Counted from the first letter of the stretch, positions 26,421 to 35,179 are shown. The stretch is DNA of 64,000 bases from Rhodopirellula islandica (GCF_001027925.1 NZ_LECT01000003.1:20825-84824); one strand, 5' to 3'. Program-made: numbers and translations. Notes: a model not told the origin generated them from the letters alone.

Positions 26421-26837
26421 TCAAGCAGAGCGACGTTCGACAAATCGGACTTTGACCGGCATCTTACTCGCCAGACGCGCAAAGCACACCTTGGCTTGTT
26501 GTTCGGTCACGCCACTGAGTTCGTATAAAATGGTTCCCGGCTTGACGACCGCGGCCCAAAAGTCAGGCTCCCCTTTACCTTTCCCCATCCGTGTTTCCAG
26601 CGGAGTGCTGGTCACAGACTTGTCGGGAAAGATTCGGATATAGAGCTTGCCTTGGCCGCGAACGTATTGCTGGGCAGCGATTCGTCCGGCCTCGATTGTC
26701 GTAGCTTTGATCCAGCCGGCATCCAATGATTGGATACCATAGTCACCAAAGACGACCGTATTGCCGCGAGTCGCGTTACCTTTTATACGACCTCTTTGGC
26801 TTTTTCGATGCTTGACCCGTTTGGGCATCAGCGCCAT
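26421..26837 (-). CDS. rplP: 50S ribosomal protein L16
   Basis: L16 helps shape the A-site region and binds 5S-proximal rRNA. The 138-aa protein reads MALMPKRVKHRKSQRGRIKG and has ARRPD-equivalent PDKSVTSTPLETRMGKGKG. The ATG at 26837 is supported by GGAG about 9 bp upstream, although an internal ATG at 26828 is possible. The first 62 bp overlap the end of rpsC in another frame. Confidence 0.97.
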   Translation of the reverse strand: MALMPKRVKHRKSQRGRIKGNATRGNTVVFGDYGIQSLDAGWIKATTIEAGRIAAQQYVRGQGKLYIRIFPDKSVTSTPLETRMGKGKGEPDFWAAVVKPGTILYELSGVTEQQAKVCFARLASKMPVKVRFVERRSA

Positions 26838-27486
26838 CGTTGTCGTCTCCGTAAGTACCTTGGTTAATCCACACTTGAATCCCGATGTGCCCCTGTGGCG
26901 TCATCGCTTCGGTGAATCCGTAATCAATCTTGGCTTGTAGCGTGCTCAATGGAATTGAGCCAGCACTTTGCTTTTCGCGACGGGCCATTTCGGCACCGCC
27001 CAGTCGACCTGCCATTTGGATTTTGATGCCTTTGGCACCGGCGTCCATCGTCTGTTCGAGCATTCGTTTCATTGTGCGTCGGAAGCTGGATCGCTTTGCC
27101 AGTTGCTGAGCGATGTCCTCGGCGACCAACTGACCTTGCAGTTCAGGTCGGCCCACTTCTTCCACTTTCAGGTTGATGCGACGTCCGACCAGGTTCTGCA
27201 GTTCGGCTTGCAGGATCTCAATTTCCTGGCCCTTCTTGCCGATGATCAAACCTGGGCGAGCGACAAACAGCATCACCCGTACTTCATCGCGGGTGCGTTC
27301 GATCTCGATGCGATCGATGCCCGCACTTTTGTATTGTGATTTCTTCGGGTGCTTGGTGATGAACTCGCGAATCTTGCGATCTTCCACCAGCAGGTCCGCA
27401 AAATCCTGCTTCGAGGCATACCAACGACTTCCCCAACCACGGGTGACGCCGGTACGAAACGCAATCGGATTGACTTTTTGACCCAT
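26776..27486 (-). CDS. rpsC: 30S ribosomal protein S3
   Basis: S3 contributes to the mRNA entry tunnel and helicase activity. The 236-aa protein begins MGQKVNPIAFRTGVTRGWGS, has the KH motif VARPGLIIGKKGQEIE and the C-terminal GRLGGAEMARRE and HIGIQVWINQGTY. A Gln/Ser/Lys tail (DAQTGQASKKPKRSYKR) extends it, and this tail is what overlaps rplP. Confidence 0.97.
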   Translation of the reverse strand: MGQKVNPIAFRTGVTRGWGSRWYASKQDFADLLVEDRKIREFITKHPKKSQYKSAGIDRIEIERTRDEVRVMLFVARPGLIIGKKGQEIEILQAELQNLVGRRINLKVEEVGRPELQGQLVAEDIAQQLAKRSSFRRTMKRMLEQTMDAGAKGIKIQMAGRLGGAEMARREKQSAGSIPLSTLQAKIDYGFTEAMTPQGHIGIQVWINQGTYGDDNDGADAQTGQASKKPKRSYKR

Positions 27487-27582
27487 GGGAGAGTGCTGAG
27501 TGCTTAAGGCAGGGAGTTGAATAAACGGTGTTGTATCAGGTGTCAGAGTGAATCACAGAGCAAGTTGCTCGTGCGAGTCATT

Positions 27583-27945
27583 TCACTCGACGCTTTCGAT
27601 GTGTGTCAGGCCCACACGAATGTGGCTGGAGCGTTTCTTGATCATGAACGCCATCCCGCGAGCACGCGGTTGAATACGTTTGAACATCGGTCCGCCATCA
27701 ACGCGGACGTCGGTGATGACCAACTCCTCGATGCGATGACTTCGGCCGCTGTTTTGATCTGGGTCTTGAGCGTTCCCGACAGCACTCTTGATCACCTTCT
27801 CAAGCATTCGAGCTCCACGTTGGGGCTGATACTTCAGGGTGTCCAAGGCTTCGTCGGCAAACATGCCTCGAACCAAGTCGGCAACCAGGCGCACCTTTTG
27901 TGCGCTGATGCGGGCGTTCTTATGATATGCGTTGAATTGAGACAT
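27583..27945 (-). CDS. rplV: 50S ribosomal protein L22
   Basis: L22 lines the exit tunnel with a long beta hairpin. The 120-aa protein has KNARISAQKVRLVADLVRG and the hairpin signature RVDGGPMFKRIQPRARGMAF, RSSHIRVGL. It lies between rpsS and rpsC; the 96-bp gap to rpsC shows no gene. Confidence 0.97.
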   Translation of the reverse strand: MSQFNAYHKNARISAQKVRLVADLVRGMFADEALDTLKYQPQRGARMLEKVIKSAVGNAQDPDQNSGRSHRIEELVITDVRVDGGPMFKRIQPRARGMAFMIKKRSSHIRVGLTHIESVE

Positions 27946-28005
27946 GTCTGTCGCTAGATCGTTTGACTCGTGAATTTCACCAACCGGATGGAGGGCCGCT
28001 TTGGA

Positions 28006-28275
28006 TTAGCGTTTACCCTTGCCGCCGTGACCTTTGAAGGTCCGTGTGGGAGCAAACTCGCCGAGTTTGTGACCCACCATGTCTTCGGTCACCAACACTT
28101 TGATGTGCTGGCGTCCGTTGTGAACCATGAACGTGACGTTCACGAATTCTGGAACGATCGTGCAAGATCGCGCCCATGTCTTGATCGGTTCTTTGGAGCC
28201 AGTTTCGGCTGCTTTCTGAACTTTGAAAAAGACTTTCGGGTCAACAAAAGGACCCTTCTTACTGCTTCGACTCAT
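28006..28275 (-). CDS. rpsS: 30S ribosomal protein S19
   Basis: S19 forms a complex with S13 that binds 16S rRNA in the head. The 89-aa protein starts [16 protein letters not shown] and ends with [21 protein letters not shown], the family signature. It follows rplB by 34 bp. Confidence 0.98.
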   Translation of the reverse strand: MSRSSKKGPFVDPKVFFKVQKAAETGSKEPIKTWARSCTIVPEFVNVTFMVHNGRQHIKVLVTEDMVGHKLGEFAPTRTFKGHGGKGKR

Positions 28276-28309
28276 GATTTTTTACCGGAGTTGCCGCTGA
28301 AAGGGTGGC

Positions 28310-29170
28310 CTACTTGTGGAGTTTCAATTGACCGTAGCGACGACTCTTGCGTCGGCGAACGATCGACGAATTGCTTGGTTTGCGTTTCTGACGCGTGCGT
28401 CCGCCCTTGGCACTCTTGCCTGATGGGCTGACCGGGTGACGTCCACCCTTGGTTCGGCCTTCACCACCACCGTGCGGGTGATCGACTGGGTTCATGGCAG
28501 TACCACGAACGTGAGGTCGGCGACCGAGCCAGCGTGAGCGGCCCGCTTTACCGAGGACGACGTTCATGTGGTCGCTGTTGCCAACTTGGCCAATCGTTGC
28601 ACGGCATGCACTGGGCACTCGGCGGACTTCGCCAGAGGGCAACAGCAGCTGAGCCCAATCGGCTTCGCGGGCTTGAAGGGTGGCTTGTGTTCCCGCTGAG
28701 CGGCACATCACTGCTCCGCGTCCGGCTCGCATTTCAATGCAGCAGACCGAGGTGCCCAACGGGATGTTCTTCAGTGGCAGACAGTTGCCGACCACGGGAG
28801 GAGCGTCGGGGCCGTTTTGCAGTTTGTCGCCAGCGGCAACGCCCGTTGGTGCGATCACGTAAAGCTTGGCACCGTCAGGGTACTTCAGCAATGCGATCCG
28901 AGCTGTGCGGTTGGGGTCATATTGAACCGAGTCAACCGTTGCAACCATGCCGTCTTTGACGCGACGGAAGTCGATGACACGGTACTTTTGCTTGTGTCCA
29001 CCACCACGGTGACGTGAGGTGATCTTGCCTTGGTTGTTCCGTCCGCCGGTTTTGCTTTTTGGACGCAGCAAGGAACGTTCTGGCTTGTAGCCAGGCGTCA
29101 GTTCCTTGAAGTCGCTGACCGACGCGTTGCGTCGGCCGGCGCTGGTCGGCTTGTAGATTCGGATGCCCAT
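28310..29170 (-). CDS. rplB: 50S ribosomal protein L2
   Basis: L2 supports peptidyl-transferase assembly and subunit joining. The 286-aa protein starts [20 protein letters not shown] and has the highly conserved [17 protein letters not shown] near residue 220, including the His important for activity. It lies between rplW and rpsS. Confidence 0.98.
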   Translation of the reverse strand: MGIRIYKPTSAGRRNASVSDFKELTPGYKPERSLLRPKSKTGGRNNQGKITSRHRGGGHKQKYRVIDFRRVKDGMVATVDSVQYDPNRTARIALLKYPDGAKLYVIAPTGVAAGDKLQNGPDAPPVVGNCLPLKNIPLGTSVCCIEMRAGRGAVMCRSAGTQATLQAREADWAQLLLPSGEVRRVPSACRATIGQVGNSDHMNVVLGKAGRSRWLGRRPHVRGTAMNPVDHPHGGGEGRTKGGRHPVSPSGKSAKGGRTRQKRKPSNSSIVRRRKSRRYGQLKLHK

Positions 29171-29267
29171 GAGTATCGCTTTTTCGTGCGAGCTGTTTCT
29201 GTGCGGGGAAGTGTTTTGTGGTGATCGGTGTCAGAACTTGGGTGAACCCAATGCTCTTCACTGTGTC

Positions 29268-29591
29268 CTAGAAGAAGTCGATTCGGTGATCTTCGTGGAG
29301 TGACACGATCGCCTTTTTCCAGTCGCTGGTGCGGCCGATTTTGTGGCGGAACCGGCGGGCTTTCCCTTTGCGGGTTTGGGTGCGGACCTTGACGACTTTG
29401 ACGTCGAACAGATGTTCAACAGCCTTTTTGACGTCGAGCTTGGTTGCGTCGCGGTGGATCTGGAACGCGTATTGGTTGTTCCGGGTCGCGCGGTGCACAC
29501 CTTTTTCGGTCACGAGCGGTTTGAGCAAGACCTGGTGGGGTTCCAGTTCGATCTTGCGTTCAACGGGTTTGGGTGGTTGGATCGCAGACAT
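29268..29591 (-). CDS. rplW: 50S ribosomal protein L23
   Basis: L23 lies at the tunnel exit and docks trigger factor and SRP. From the ATG at 29591 the protein is 107 aa; LLKPLVTEKGVHRATRNNQ and VRTQTRKGKARRFRHKIGRT show the family. The ORF is open to 29663, but residues before MSAIQPPKP overlap rplD and are not L23-like. It begins 1 bp after the rplD stop. Confidence 0.95.
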   Translation of the reverse strand: MSAIQPPKPVERKIELEPHQVLLKPLVTEKGVHRATRNNQYAFQIHRDATKLDVKKAVEHLFDVKVVKVRTQTRKGKARRFRHKIGRTSDWKKAIVSLHEDHRIDFF

Positions 29592-29592
29592 G

Positions 29593-30261
29593 TTAGGCCG
29601 CTGCCTCCGCTTCGTTGGTGTTCTGGGTGGAACCGGCGAATGTGCCGTCTTTGACTCGATCAAGAGCTTCTTGTGTGAAGAGCACTCGTTTCGGAGTCAG
29701 CAGAGTCAGTGCGTTCAGTTGGCGAACGGGTTCAACCGTCACGCCACTGATGTTGCGGCCACTCTTGAAGATGACTTGGTCATCGTTGGCAGTGGCGATC
29801 AACGTGGTGGTCTTGTCCAGGCCCAGGTTCTTGAGGATCTGAGCGATTTGGCTGGTTTTGGGTGCGTCCAGCTTGATTTCGTTGATGATCACGATTTCGC
29901 CATCGTCAATGCGAGAGCGGATGGCCATGCGAGTGGCGATCTTGATCGCCTTCTTGGGCAGGCGGTAGCTGTAATCGCGAGGTTTGACGGTGCGTGCGAC
30001 GCCACCACCACGGCGAACATTGGTTCGCTTGGAGCCGGCCCGAGCGTTGCCCGTTCCTTTTTGGCGGTACATCTTTTTGTTGGTGCCGCTGACTTGGCCA
30101 CGGGTTCGCGTGTTGTGCGAGCCTTGGCGTTTGTTGGCTTGGTACATGACCACCACGTCGTGCAGCAACTGCTTGCTGACTCGGTTGGCGATTTGTTCGG
30201 TGTCGATCTCGTACTGCCCGACTTCTTTGCCGGATGCGTCGAGGATAGGTAGGTTTGCCAT
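29593..30261 (-). CDS. rplD: 50S ribosomal protein L4
   Basis: L4 reaches the exit tunnel constriction and in E. coli represses its own S10 operon. The 222-aa protein starts MANLPILDASGKEVGQYEID, has the tunnel-loop region RTRGQVSGTNKKMYRQKGTG-ARAGSKR, and GRNISGVTVEPVRQLNAL in the C-terminal part. The ATG at 30261 is chosen although the ORF is open to 30492, because the added residues overlap rplC and are not L4-like. Confidence 0.96.
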   Translation of the reverse strand: MANLPILDASGKEVGQYEIDTEQIANRVSKQLLHDVVVMYQANKRQGSHNTRTRGQVSGTNKKMYRQKGTGNARAGSKRTNVRRGGGVARTVKPRDYSYRLPKKAIKIATRMAIRSRIDDGEIVIINEIKLDAPKTSQIAQILKNLGLDKTTTLIATANDDQVIFKSGRNISGVTVEPVRQLNALTLLTPKRVLFTQEALDRVKDGTFAGSTQNTNEAEAAA

Positions 30262-30272
30262 GTGTGTATTCC

Positions 30273-30959
30273 TCAGCCGACTTTGTTGGTTTGACGAATC
30301 GAGACAAAGCCGCCGTTGGGGCCAGGAACCGCACCGCGAATCATGAGCAGATTGTTTTCTGCGTCGACGCGGACGACTTCGAGGTTGCGTGTGGTGACGT
30401 TGGCGTTGCCGTACTGGCCAGCCATTCGTTTGCCTTTGAATGTTCGGCTCGGTGACGCACTCATGCCTGTACCACCAGCGTGGCGGTGGCACTTCTTCAC
30501 ACCGTGCGTGGCACGTTGGCCAGCGAAGTTGTGGCGTTTCATGACGCCGGCGAAGCCACGTCCTTTGCTGGTGCCGGTGACATCCACCTTTTTGACTTCG
30601 TTGAATTGCTCAACGGTCAGGGTGTCGCCGACAGTGGCGTCGGCTGATCCACGGAACTCGCGGATGAATCGCTGTGGTTCGCAGTCTGGCTTGGTGGGAG
30701 CTTCGATGCCAGCGGCGGAGCGCTTCTTGGAGCGTTTGCTTTCGATGGTAGCGACTTGGCCACGCTCACTGCGTTTGGCCAAGCGGCGAGGTTTGTCTTC
30801 GAAACCCAGTTGAACAGCTTCGTAGCCGTCGCGATCTTTGCTGCGGACTTGCAGCACGTGGCAAGGGCCAGCTTGCACGACCGTGACGGGAACAGCGGTT
30901 CCGTCTTCCAGGAAGATCTGAGTCATCCCGATTTTACGGCCAAGGATAGATGGTGACAT
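30273..30959 (-). CDS. rplC: 50S ribosomal protein L3
   Basis: L3 binds early to 23S rRNA near the peptidyl-transferase centre. The 228-aa protein starts LGRKIGMTQIFLEDGTAVPVT after its Met and has KGRGFAGVMKRHNFAGQRATHG, with the finger-loop signature HRHAGGTGMSASPSRTFKGK. A spacing of 333 bp to rpsJ is unusually large for this operon. Confidence 0.97.
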   Translation of the reverse strand: MSPSILGRKIGMTQIFLEDGTAVPVTVVQAGPCHVLQVRSKDRDGYEAVQLGFEDKPRRLAKRSERGQVATIESKRSKKRSAAGIEAPTKPDCEPQRFIREFRGSADATVGDTLTVEQFNEVKKVDVTGTSKGRGFAGVMKRHNFAGQRATHGVKKCHRHAGGTGMSASPSRTFKGKRMAGQYGNANVTTRNLEVVRVDAENNLLMIRGAVPGPNGGFVSIRQTNKVG

Positions 30960-31292
30960 AACAGTTCCTGCCCGCGGTTAGCGAGCGATGTGCGATTCGT
31001 TAGGAGTTCCGAGACTTTCGTGACGATCGACTCAGTTGGTCGGCAAGTGCCGGGGCTGAGTGATTTCGTCGCGACATCCGTCCATGCGGAAAACCGTGAC
31101 CAATTCGTGTGTGTGATGGGTAACTTGAGTCGGTCCCCGGTGAAGTGGCTTGTTGCCGTGGGGTCCGATCTTGTCCTGACGGGGAGGCCGGTGGAGAGCT
31201 GGTCTTGCTCGCAGGGTTTCCTGTGAGTGCTGGATCAGTGTCGGCTCTTTGTCAGTTGAATGCCGGGGTTGCGAAATGCGATTGTCGACCAA
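30960..31292. other. 333-bp gap between rpsJ and rplC
   Basis: No gene, tRNA, convincing terminator or dispersed repeat of this window was recognised here. In most bacteria rpsJ and rplC are separated by a few tens of bases. The stretch might hold an RNA regulatory element or an internal promoter, but nothing specific supports it. Confidence 0.5.
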
Positions 31293-31619
31293 TCAGCGGG
31301 CGGACGCCTTGATTTTGATATCGACACCAGCCGGCAGGCTGAGCTTGTTGAGTGCTTCGATCGTCTTGGCGGATGCCTGAACGATGTCCACCAAACGCTT
31401 GTGCGTTCGGATTTCATATTGTTGGCGAGCCTTCTTGTTGACAAAGGGGCTCGACAGGACTGTGTATTTTTCGATTCGAGTTGGCAAAGGGATGGGGCCA
31501 TGCACGATGCTGGCGGTCGCTTTGACGGTATCGACAATGTCGCGGGCACTCTGGTCCAGCACGGCATGGTCGTACGCTTCCATTCGAATGCGGATGACTT
31601 CGCTGGGGCCGGTTGACAC
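31293..31619 (-). CDS. rpsJ: 30S ribosomal protein S10
   Basis: S10 belongs to the 30S head and also to the NusB antitermination complex. The 108-aa protein has [41 protein letters not shown] and RTHKRLVDI. The GTG at 31619 has GGAAG six bases upstream. It is the first gene of the S10-spc operon, which runs to adk at 18835. The operon promoter lies about 65 bp upstream. Confidence 0.97.
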   Translation of the reverse strand: MSTGPSEVIRIRMEAYDHAVLDQSARDIVDTVKATASIVHGPIPLPTRIEKYTVLSSPFVNKKARQQYEIRTHKRLVDIVQASAKTIEALNKLSLPAGVDIKIKASAR

Positions 31620-31657
31620 TGCTTACTTCCAAGTCGTGAACGAGAAATGAGTCAATT

Positions 31658-31681
31658 CCTCACCGCAACTTTGCTGTGAGG
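31658..31681 (-). promoter_or_regulatory. Leader hairpin at the start of the S10 transcript
   Basis: CCTCAC and GTGAGG pair at the ends, then A/G mismatch, then GCAA pairs with TTGC. Its 5' edge is at the predicted transcription start (about 7 bp downstream of the -10). It may protect the mRNA 5' end or sense a ribosomal protein; neither is shown. Confidence 0.5.
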
Positions 31682-31688
31682 AGGCGAG

Positions 31689-31717
31689 AATGTACGGCTG
31701 ACGTCATTGAGCGTCAA
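31689..31717 (-). promoter_or_regulatory. Sigma70-type promoter of the S10-spc operon
   Basis: On the minus strand TTGACG (31712-31717) and TACATT (31689-31694) lie exactly 17 bp apart, with AT-rich DNA upstream. The spacing and close hexamers make this the strongest promoter candidate in the window. Confidence 0.7.
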
Positions 31718-31946
31718 CGGCTTTTGAACAATTGATTAAAAAAAGCCGTCGAATTTGCCAGGATTGAACTTGGCAGCGGGGGTGTTTGGCCTTAATCGAC
31801 GCTGGGAGGCGTGTTTGGTGCTTCGCGGAACCCGCCGTTGTTGACGTTTGGGTCAACCGAGGCAATGGTCATCGTCGCGTTTCCTGCGGTTCCTTGAGTC
31901 GGTGTTGCGGGAGTTGTCGTGAATCGACGAAGCGGGGTGGGGTGAG

Positions 31947-32531
31947 GTGGCGTTTCGGGCGTGCTTGGGGTGGGTGCTTGCGGGGTTTTGTCTTGCGTTT
32001 CCTAGTTCGGTCTTGCTGTGCTGTGTCTTGTTGTTCCGGGTCTTGTCGTTCTGGGTCAGTCGGTGTGCGTGGGTAGGTTGTGTTTCATTGGGGGTGTCTG
32101 TGTTTGGGTTGTCAGCGAATCGTTGTGGGTGGGGCTTTCGGGGCTTGATGGTTGCTGGCTTTTTGGTCGGCGGCGGCTTGTTGGGTGTCTCGCGTTGTTT
32201 GTCGCCTTCCTCGGCAGGTTTGGGGACTCATCAGCAATTGGGGTTGCCGCCCTGTTCCATGCGTTTGCTGTTTGGGGTGCGGTGTCCTGCGTGTGGAATG
32301 ACGACGTCGTGGAGTTGGTTGACAAGGGGTGAGTTGGTTGCGTCTGCGCAGGCGAATGTTTCGGGGATGCTGCTTGGTTTGTTTGTGTTTTTGTTGTTGC
32401 TGGTGGCGGTTCGTGTGGCCTGGAGCGGGCGTCGTCCGTCCGTTGAGGCGAACTGGTGGATGGGGTTTGGTGTCGTGTTGATTGGTGTTCTCAGTGCGGT
32501 TGAATGGCTTGTTCGATTGCAGTTGGATTGA
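31947..32531 (+). CDS. DUF2752 membrane protein
   Basis: A 194-aa protein made of four to five hydrophobic segments. It contains the DUF2752 signature: LGLPPC....FGVRCPACGMTTS followed by WLTRGEL, and a conserved tail that looks like the last helix. Function of the family is unknown; the conserved CPACG may bind metal or form a disulfide. The nucleotide sequence is markedly T- and G-rich (for example around 32000-32180), unlike neighbouring genes. The start is uncertain because the first 60 residues are low in complexity. It sits between the S10 and str operons. Confidence 0.7.
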   Translation: MAFRACLGWVLAGFCLAFPSSVLLCCVLLFRVLSFWVSRCAWVGCVSLGVSVFGLSANRCGWGFRGLMVAGFLVGGGLLGVSRCLSPSSAGLGTHQQLGLPPCSMRLLFGVRCPACGMTTSWSWLTRGELVASAQANVSGMLLGLFVFLLLLVAVRVAWSGRRPSVEANWWMGFGVVLIGVLSAVEWLVRLQLD

Positions 32532-32660
32532 ATTTTCCAGTCAAAAGTTTGATTCCCCCTACACGAAAGTGGCGGGTGCGTGAGAGAATGCCGCCCGTGT
32601 CGGTCACTCAGTGGCTGGCGAGTTTGGTTTTTTCCTGGCAATTTCCCTCTTGGCGTCAAA

Positions 32661-33965
32661 ATGAGTGACACCTTCAATCCCGACACGCCCAACATCGACG
32701 CTCCTGCAATCGATTCGCCCACGACGGATCCAGAGCCAGCGGAATTTGAAGTGAAGATGGCCTCGCGAGTCGATCGCTTGCCGCCGTACATGTTTGGTCG
32801 CATCAACAGTTTGCTGTACCAGAAGCGTTGTGCGGGAGACGATGTGATCGATCTTGGGATGGGGAATCCCTCGGATCCGCCGGACCCGGTCGTGATTCAG
32901 AAGCTGACTGACGCGGCGTCGGATGTTGGCAATCACGGTTACAGCAAATCCAACGGGATCACGAATTTGCGTCGTGAGGTGGCCAGCAAATATCACCGAA
33001 AATACGGTGTGAGCTTGGATCCAGAAGGCGAGATCATCGCTTGTTTGGGGAGCAAGGAGGGCTTCTCGCACATGTGTTTGGCTCTGATGGGGCCTGGTGA
33101 CACGGCGATTATTCCCTCGCCCTATTTCCCGGTTCACATGTACGGCGTGATTCTGGCTTCCGGAAATGTTGTGGCGCTGGACGTCGCGGATCCGGATAAG
33201 TTCCTGAGTAATGTGGCCTACACCTGCGAGAATTTGACGCCTCGCCCGAAGGTTTTGATCGTCAATTATCCCCACAACCCTTCGTCGGCTGTGATCGAAG
33301 CGGACTTCTTTGTCGAGGTCGTTCGGCTGGCGAAGAAGTACGGCTTGATGGTCATTCATGACTTCGCTTACGCCGACGTGGCTTTCGATGGCTATGTGCC
33401 GCCGAGTTTTCTGTCGGCGCCTGGGGCCAAGGACGTGGGCGTTGAGTTCACGACGATGAGCAAGGGGTACAACATGGCCGGTTGGCGTGTTGGTTTCTGT
33501 GCTGGGAATGCGGACATGGTCCGTGGGTTGGGTACCATCAAAGGTTACTACGATTACGGCATGTTCCAGGCCATTCAGATCGCGGCGATCGTTGCTCTCC
33601 GTGAGACCGAGGCAACTGTTTTGCAGCAGTCGCAGGTTTACCAAGGCCGGCGTGATGTGCTGGTCAGCGGTTTGCGTCGACTGGGGTGGAATGTCAATCC
33701 GCCCAAGGCAGGCATGTTCGTGTGGGCAGAGGTGCCGGAGCCTTGGAAGAGTCAGATGAGCACGATGGATTTCGCGATGAAGTTGCTGGAGGAAGGCAAC
33801 GTTGCTGTCAGCCCAGGCAGTGGCTTTGGTGCGGCTGGAGAAGGCTATTTGCGGATGTCATTGGTTGAGAATGAGCATCGGTTGCGGCAGGCGGTCCGGC
33901 AGATCGGGAAGTGTTTGTCGCCCGGTAGGAAGGGTGCTGATTCGGTCGCCTCGTCGGCTTCGTAG
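32661..33965 (+). CDS. Class I/II PLP-dependent aminotransferase (AlaC-like)
   Basis: A 434-aa fold-type I aminotransferase. [21 protein letters not shown] (the Asp and Tyr that hold pyridoxal phosphate) and [16 protein letters not shown] with the Schiff-base lysine are all present, and the last part includes [16 protein letters not shown]. The best match by memory is the AlaC/YfdZ alanine-pyruvate transaminase branch; an LL-diaminopimelate or other transaminase cannot be excluded. The ATG at 32661 is chosen because the upstream part of the ORF is not conserved-like. Confidence 0.85.
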   Translation: MSDTFNPDTPNIDAPAIDSPTTDPEPAEFEVKMASRVDRLPPYMFGRINSLLYQKRCAGDDVIDLGMGNPSDPPDPVVIQKLTDAASDVGNHGYSKSNGITNLRREVASKYHRKYGVSLDPEGEIIACLGSKEGFSHMCLALMGPGDTAIIPSPYFPVHMYGVILASGNVVALDVADPDKFLSNVAYTCENLTPRPKVLIVNYPHNPSSAVIEADFFVEVVRLAKKYGLMVIHDFAYADVAFDGYVPPSFLSAPGAKDVGVEFTTMSKGYNMAGWRVGFCAGNADMVRGLGTIKGYYDYGMFQAIQIAAIVALRETEATVLQQSQVYQGRRDVLVSGLRRLGWNVNPPKAGMFVWAEVPEPWKSQMSTMDFAMKLLEEGNVAVSPGSGFGAAGEGYLRMSLVENEHRLRQAVRQIGKCLSPGRKGADSVASSAS

Positions 33966-34057
33966 TCGTTTTTTATTCGTGCTGGGGTTTGCCGGGCGCG
34001 ATGGTTTGTGTTGGTCGGCCGGTTTGGGTCGTGGTTGGTTCTTGAGGTGACATCGAG

Positions 34058-34606
34058 ATGCGTTTGGGTTTGGCTCTGAGAGCTTTTTGGAAAGCGATGT
34101 TTGACCGTCAAGTCGCCGAGCGCGTCGCGCTGGCTCTGGATGGCGTCGATTTGGCGTCGCAGTCAGTGGCGGAATCCACGCCGGCAGTCGTGGGGAAAGA
34201 ACCGGTGGGGGGCGCCCCGCGGGAGTCTGCTCAAAGCGATGCTGTCACGTTGTTGGCGGCGCTTCAGCGGGACGCTCGTTTGGTCGATCTGATCCATGAG
34301 AATCTGGATCAGTACGCGGACGATCAGGTTGGTGCGGCGGCTCGCCCGTGTTTGAAACAGTGCCGTCAAACGCTGGATCGGTTGTTGGGGATCGTTCCGC
34401 TCGTGGAAGTGGGTGACGGGCAGGTGCTTCCGGTGGATGCGTCCACTTCCTCCGCTCGTTTGCGCTGGGTGGGTGAGTCCAGTGGTGCCTCGCAGGGCAA
34501 GGTGGTTCATCATGGTTGGGTTGCCACTCAGGTTCAGTTGCCCGCTTGGTCAGGCAGTGCCGACGACGCGTTGGTGATTGCTCCGGCGCAGGTTCAGGCT
34601 CCCTGA
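34058..34606 (+). CDS. DUF2760 domain protein
   Basis: A 182-aa protein with an N-terminal LGLALRAFWKAMFDRQVAERV, then LLAALQRDARLVDLIHENL, YADDQVGAAARPCLKQCRQ, and a C-terminal HHGWVATQVQLP....ALVIAPAQV. This is the DUF2760 layout; in proteobacteria such genes often sit beside Hsp70-like genes, not seen here. No catalytic motif is evident, so a structural or chaperone-related role is only a guess. The region downstream to fusA is a repeat cluster. Confidence 0.75.
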   Translation: MRLGLALRAFWKAMFDRQVAERVALALDGVDLASQSVAESTPAVVGKEPVGGAPRESAQSDAVTLLAALQRDARLVDLIHENLDQYADDQVGAAARPCLKQCRQTLDRLLGIVPLVEVGDGQVLPVDASTSSARLRWVGESSGASQGKVVHHGWVATQVQLPAWSGSADDALVIAPAQVQAP

Positions 34607-34620
34607 TTCGTCGCGCGATG

Positions 34621-34680
34621 CCCTCCCCCGGAAAGCTCGCTGAACGCTCGTTTTCCGACCCCTCCCAACTTCGAGGTCGT
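34621..34680 (-). repeat. GC-rich dispersed repeat, copy 3 (inverted, diverged)
   Basis: CCCTCCCCCGGAAAGCTCGC, TGAACGCTCGTTTTCCGACC and CCTCCCAACTTCGAGGTCGT line up in reverse with copy 2 at 3341-3402, but the end with the CGTAGCGGG hairpin is replaced. Confidence 0.65.
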
Positions 34681-34732
34681 GCAGTTTTTTGGTGCTGGGT
34701 TTTGGCGGGTTTCTGCAGCAACCACCAATCAC

Positions 34733-34866
34733 AACCCGAAGCGCGAGCGAGGGACGCCCCAACTCCCACGACGGCCCCATCCGGGGCGACCGTTTGTTTT
34801 CCGGCATCGGTCTCTCGGGGCTTCCGCCCCGAGCTAACCATGACGGCCCCATCCGGGGCGATACCC
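34733..34866. repeat. Composite hairpin repeat, copy 2
   Basis: AACCCGAAGCGCGAGCGAGG leads into a GGCCCCATCCGGGGC hairpin, a CTCGGGGC-TTCC-GCCCCGAG hairpin, and another GGCCCCATCCGGGGC. The order equals that of 3208-3340, but the central stem is shorter (8 bp). Confidence 0.7.
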
Positions 34867-34938
34867 AGACGCCCGCCACCATTGTGCTGCAAGTCGTTGC
34901 TGGGTCGGCACTGAAGCGCTGCGCGGCCTCGGTTAGGT

Positions 34939-35071
34939 GGGGGCGCTGCGTAGCAGCACACCCCCGGAAACCGTGCCTCCCGAGAGACTCTCCGTCCCGC
35001 CGTGGGGTTTGCATGTCCATCGGTGGCGCTATCGCTTACCGGCGGCTACCATCTTGCATCCCTGCCGGGAT
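34939..35071 (+). repeat. 'GCTGCGTAGCAGC' hairpin repeat, copy 1
   Basis: GTGGGGGCGCTGCGTAGCAG, CACACCCCCGG, then CTCTCCGTCCCGCCGTGG and further on GGCTACCATCTTGCATCCC, TGCCGGGATG. The parts recur at 62937-63064 in another arrangement (that copy is partly inverted). Confidence 0.6.
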
Positions 35072-35110
35072 GAAAACTTGTGCAAGCGACAATGCTCTCC
35101 AGCCCAAACG

Positions 35111-35179
35111 TTCAGCAGCCCAGGCGAACGCCCAAGCGGCTCACATCGTTTTGTCCGATCATTTCTGCCGACGTGCTTA
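35111..35179 (+). repeat. Dispersed 'CGGCTCACATCGTT' repeat, copy C, reaching the fusA stop
   Basis: GCCCAGGCGAACGCCCAAGC, GGCTCACATCGTTTTGTCC and GATCATTTCTGCCGACGTGC, TTAG. The TTA at its right end (35177-35179) is the fusA stop codon on the minus strand, so the repeat abuts or supplies the end of fusA. Confidence 0.65.

Larger units (their letters stand above)
34607..35176. other. 570-bp repeat cluster between DUF2760 gene and fusA
   Basis: Almost the whole interval is repeats: an inverted GC-rich copy (34621-34680), a composite hairpin copy (34733-34866), a GCTGCGTAGCAGC hairpin repeat (34939-35071) and the 'CGGCTCACATCG' repeat (35111-35179). Only short linkers remain, and no coding region was recognised. 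Confidence 0.7.

Noticed and set aside
32604..33644. 346-aa minus-strand ORF
   Set aside because: It is antisense to the PLP aminotransferase, whose lysine motif and substrate-binding motifs are clear.
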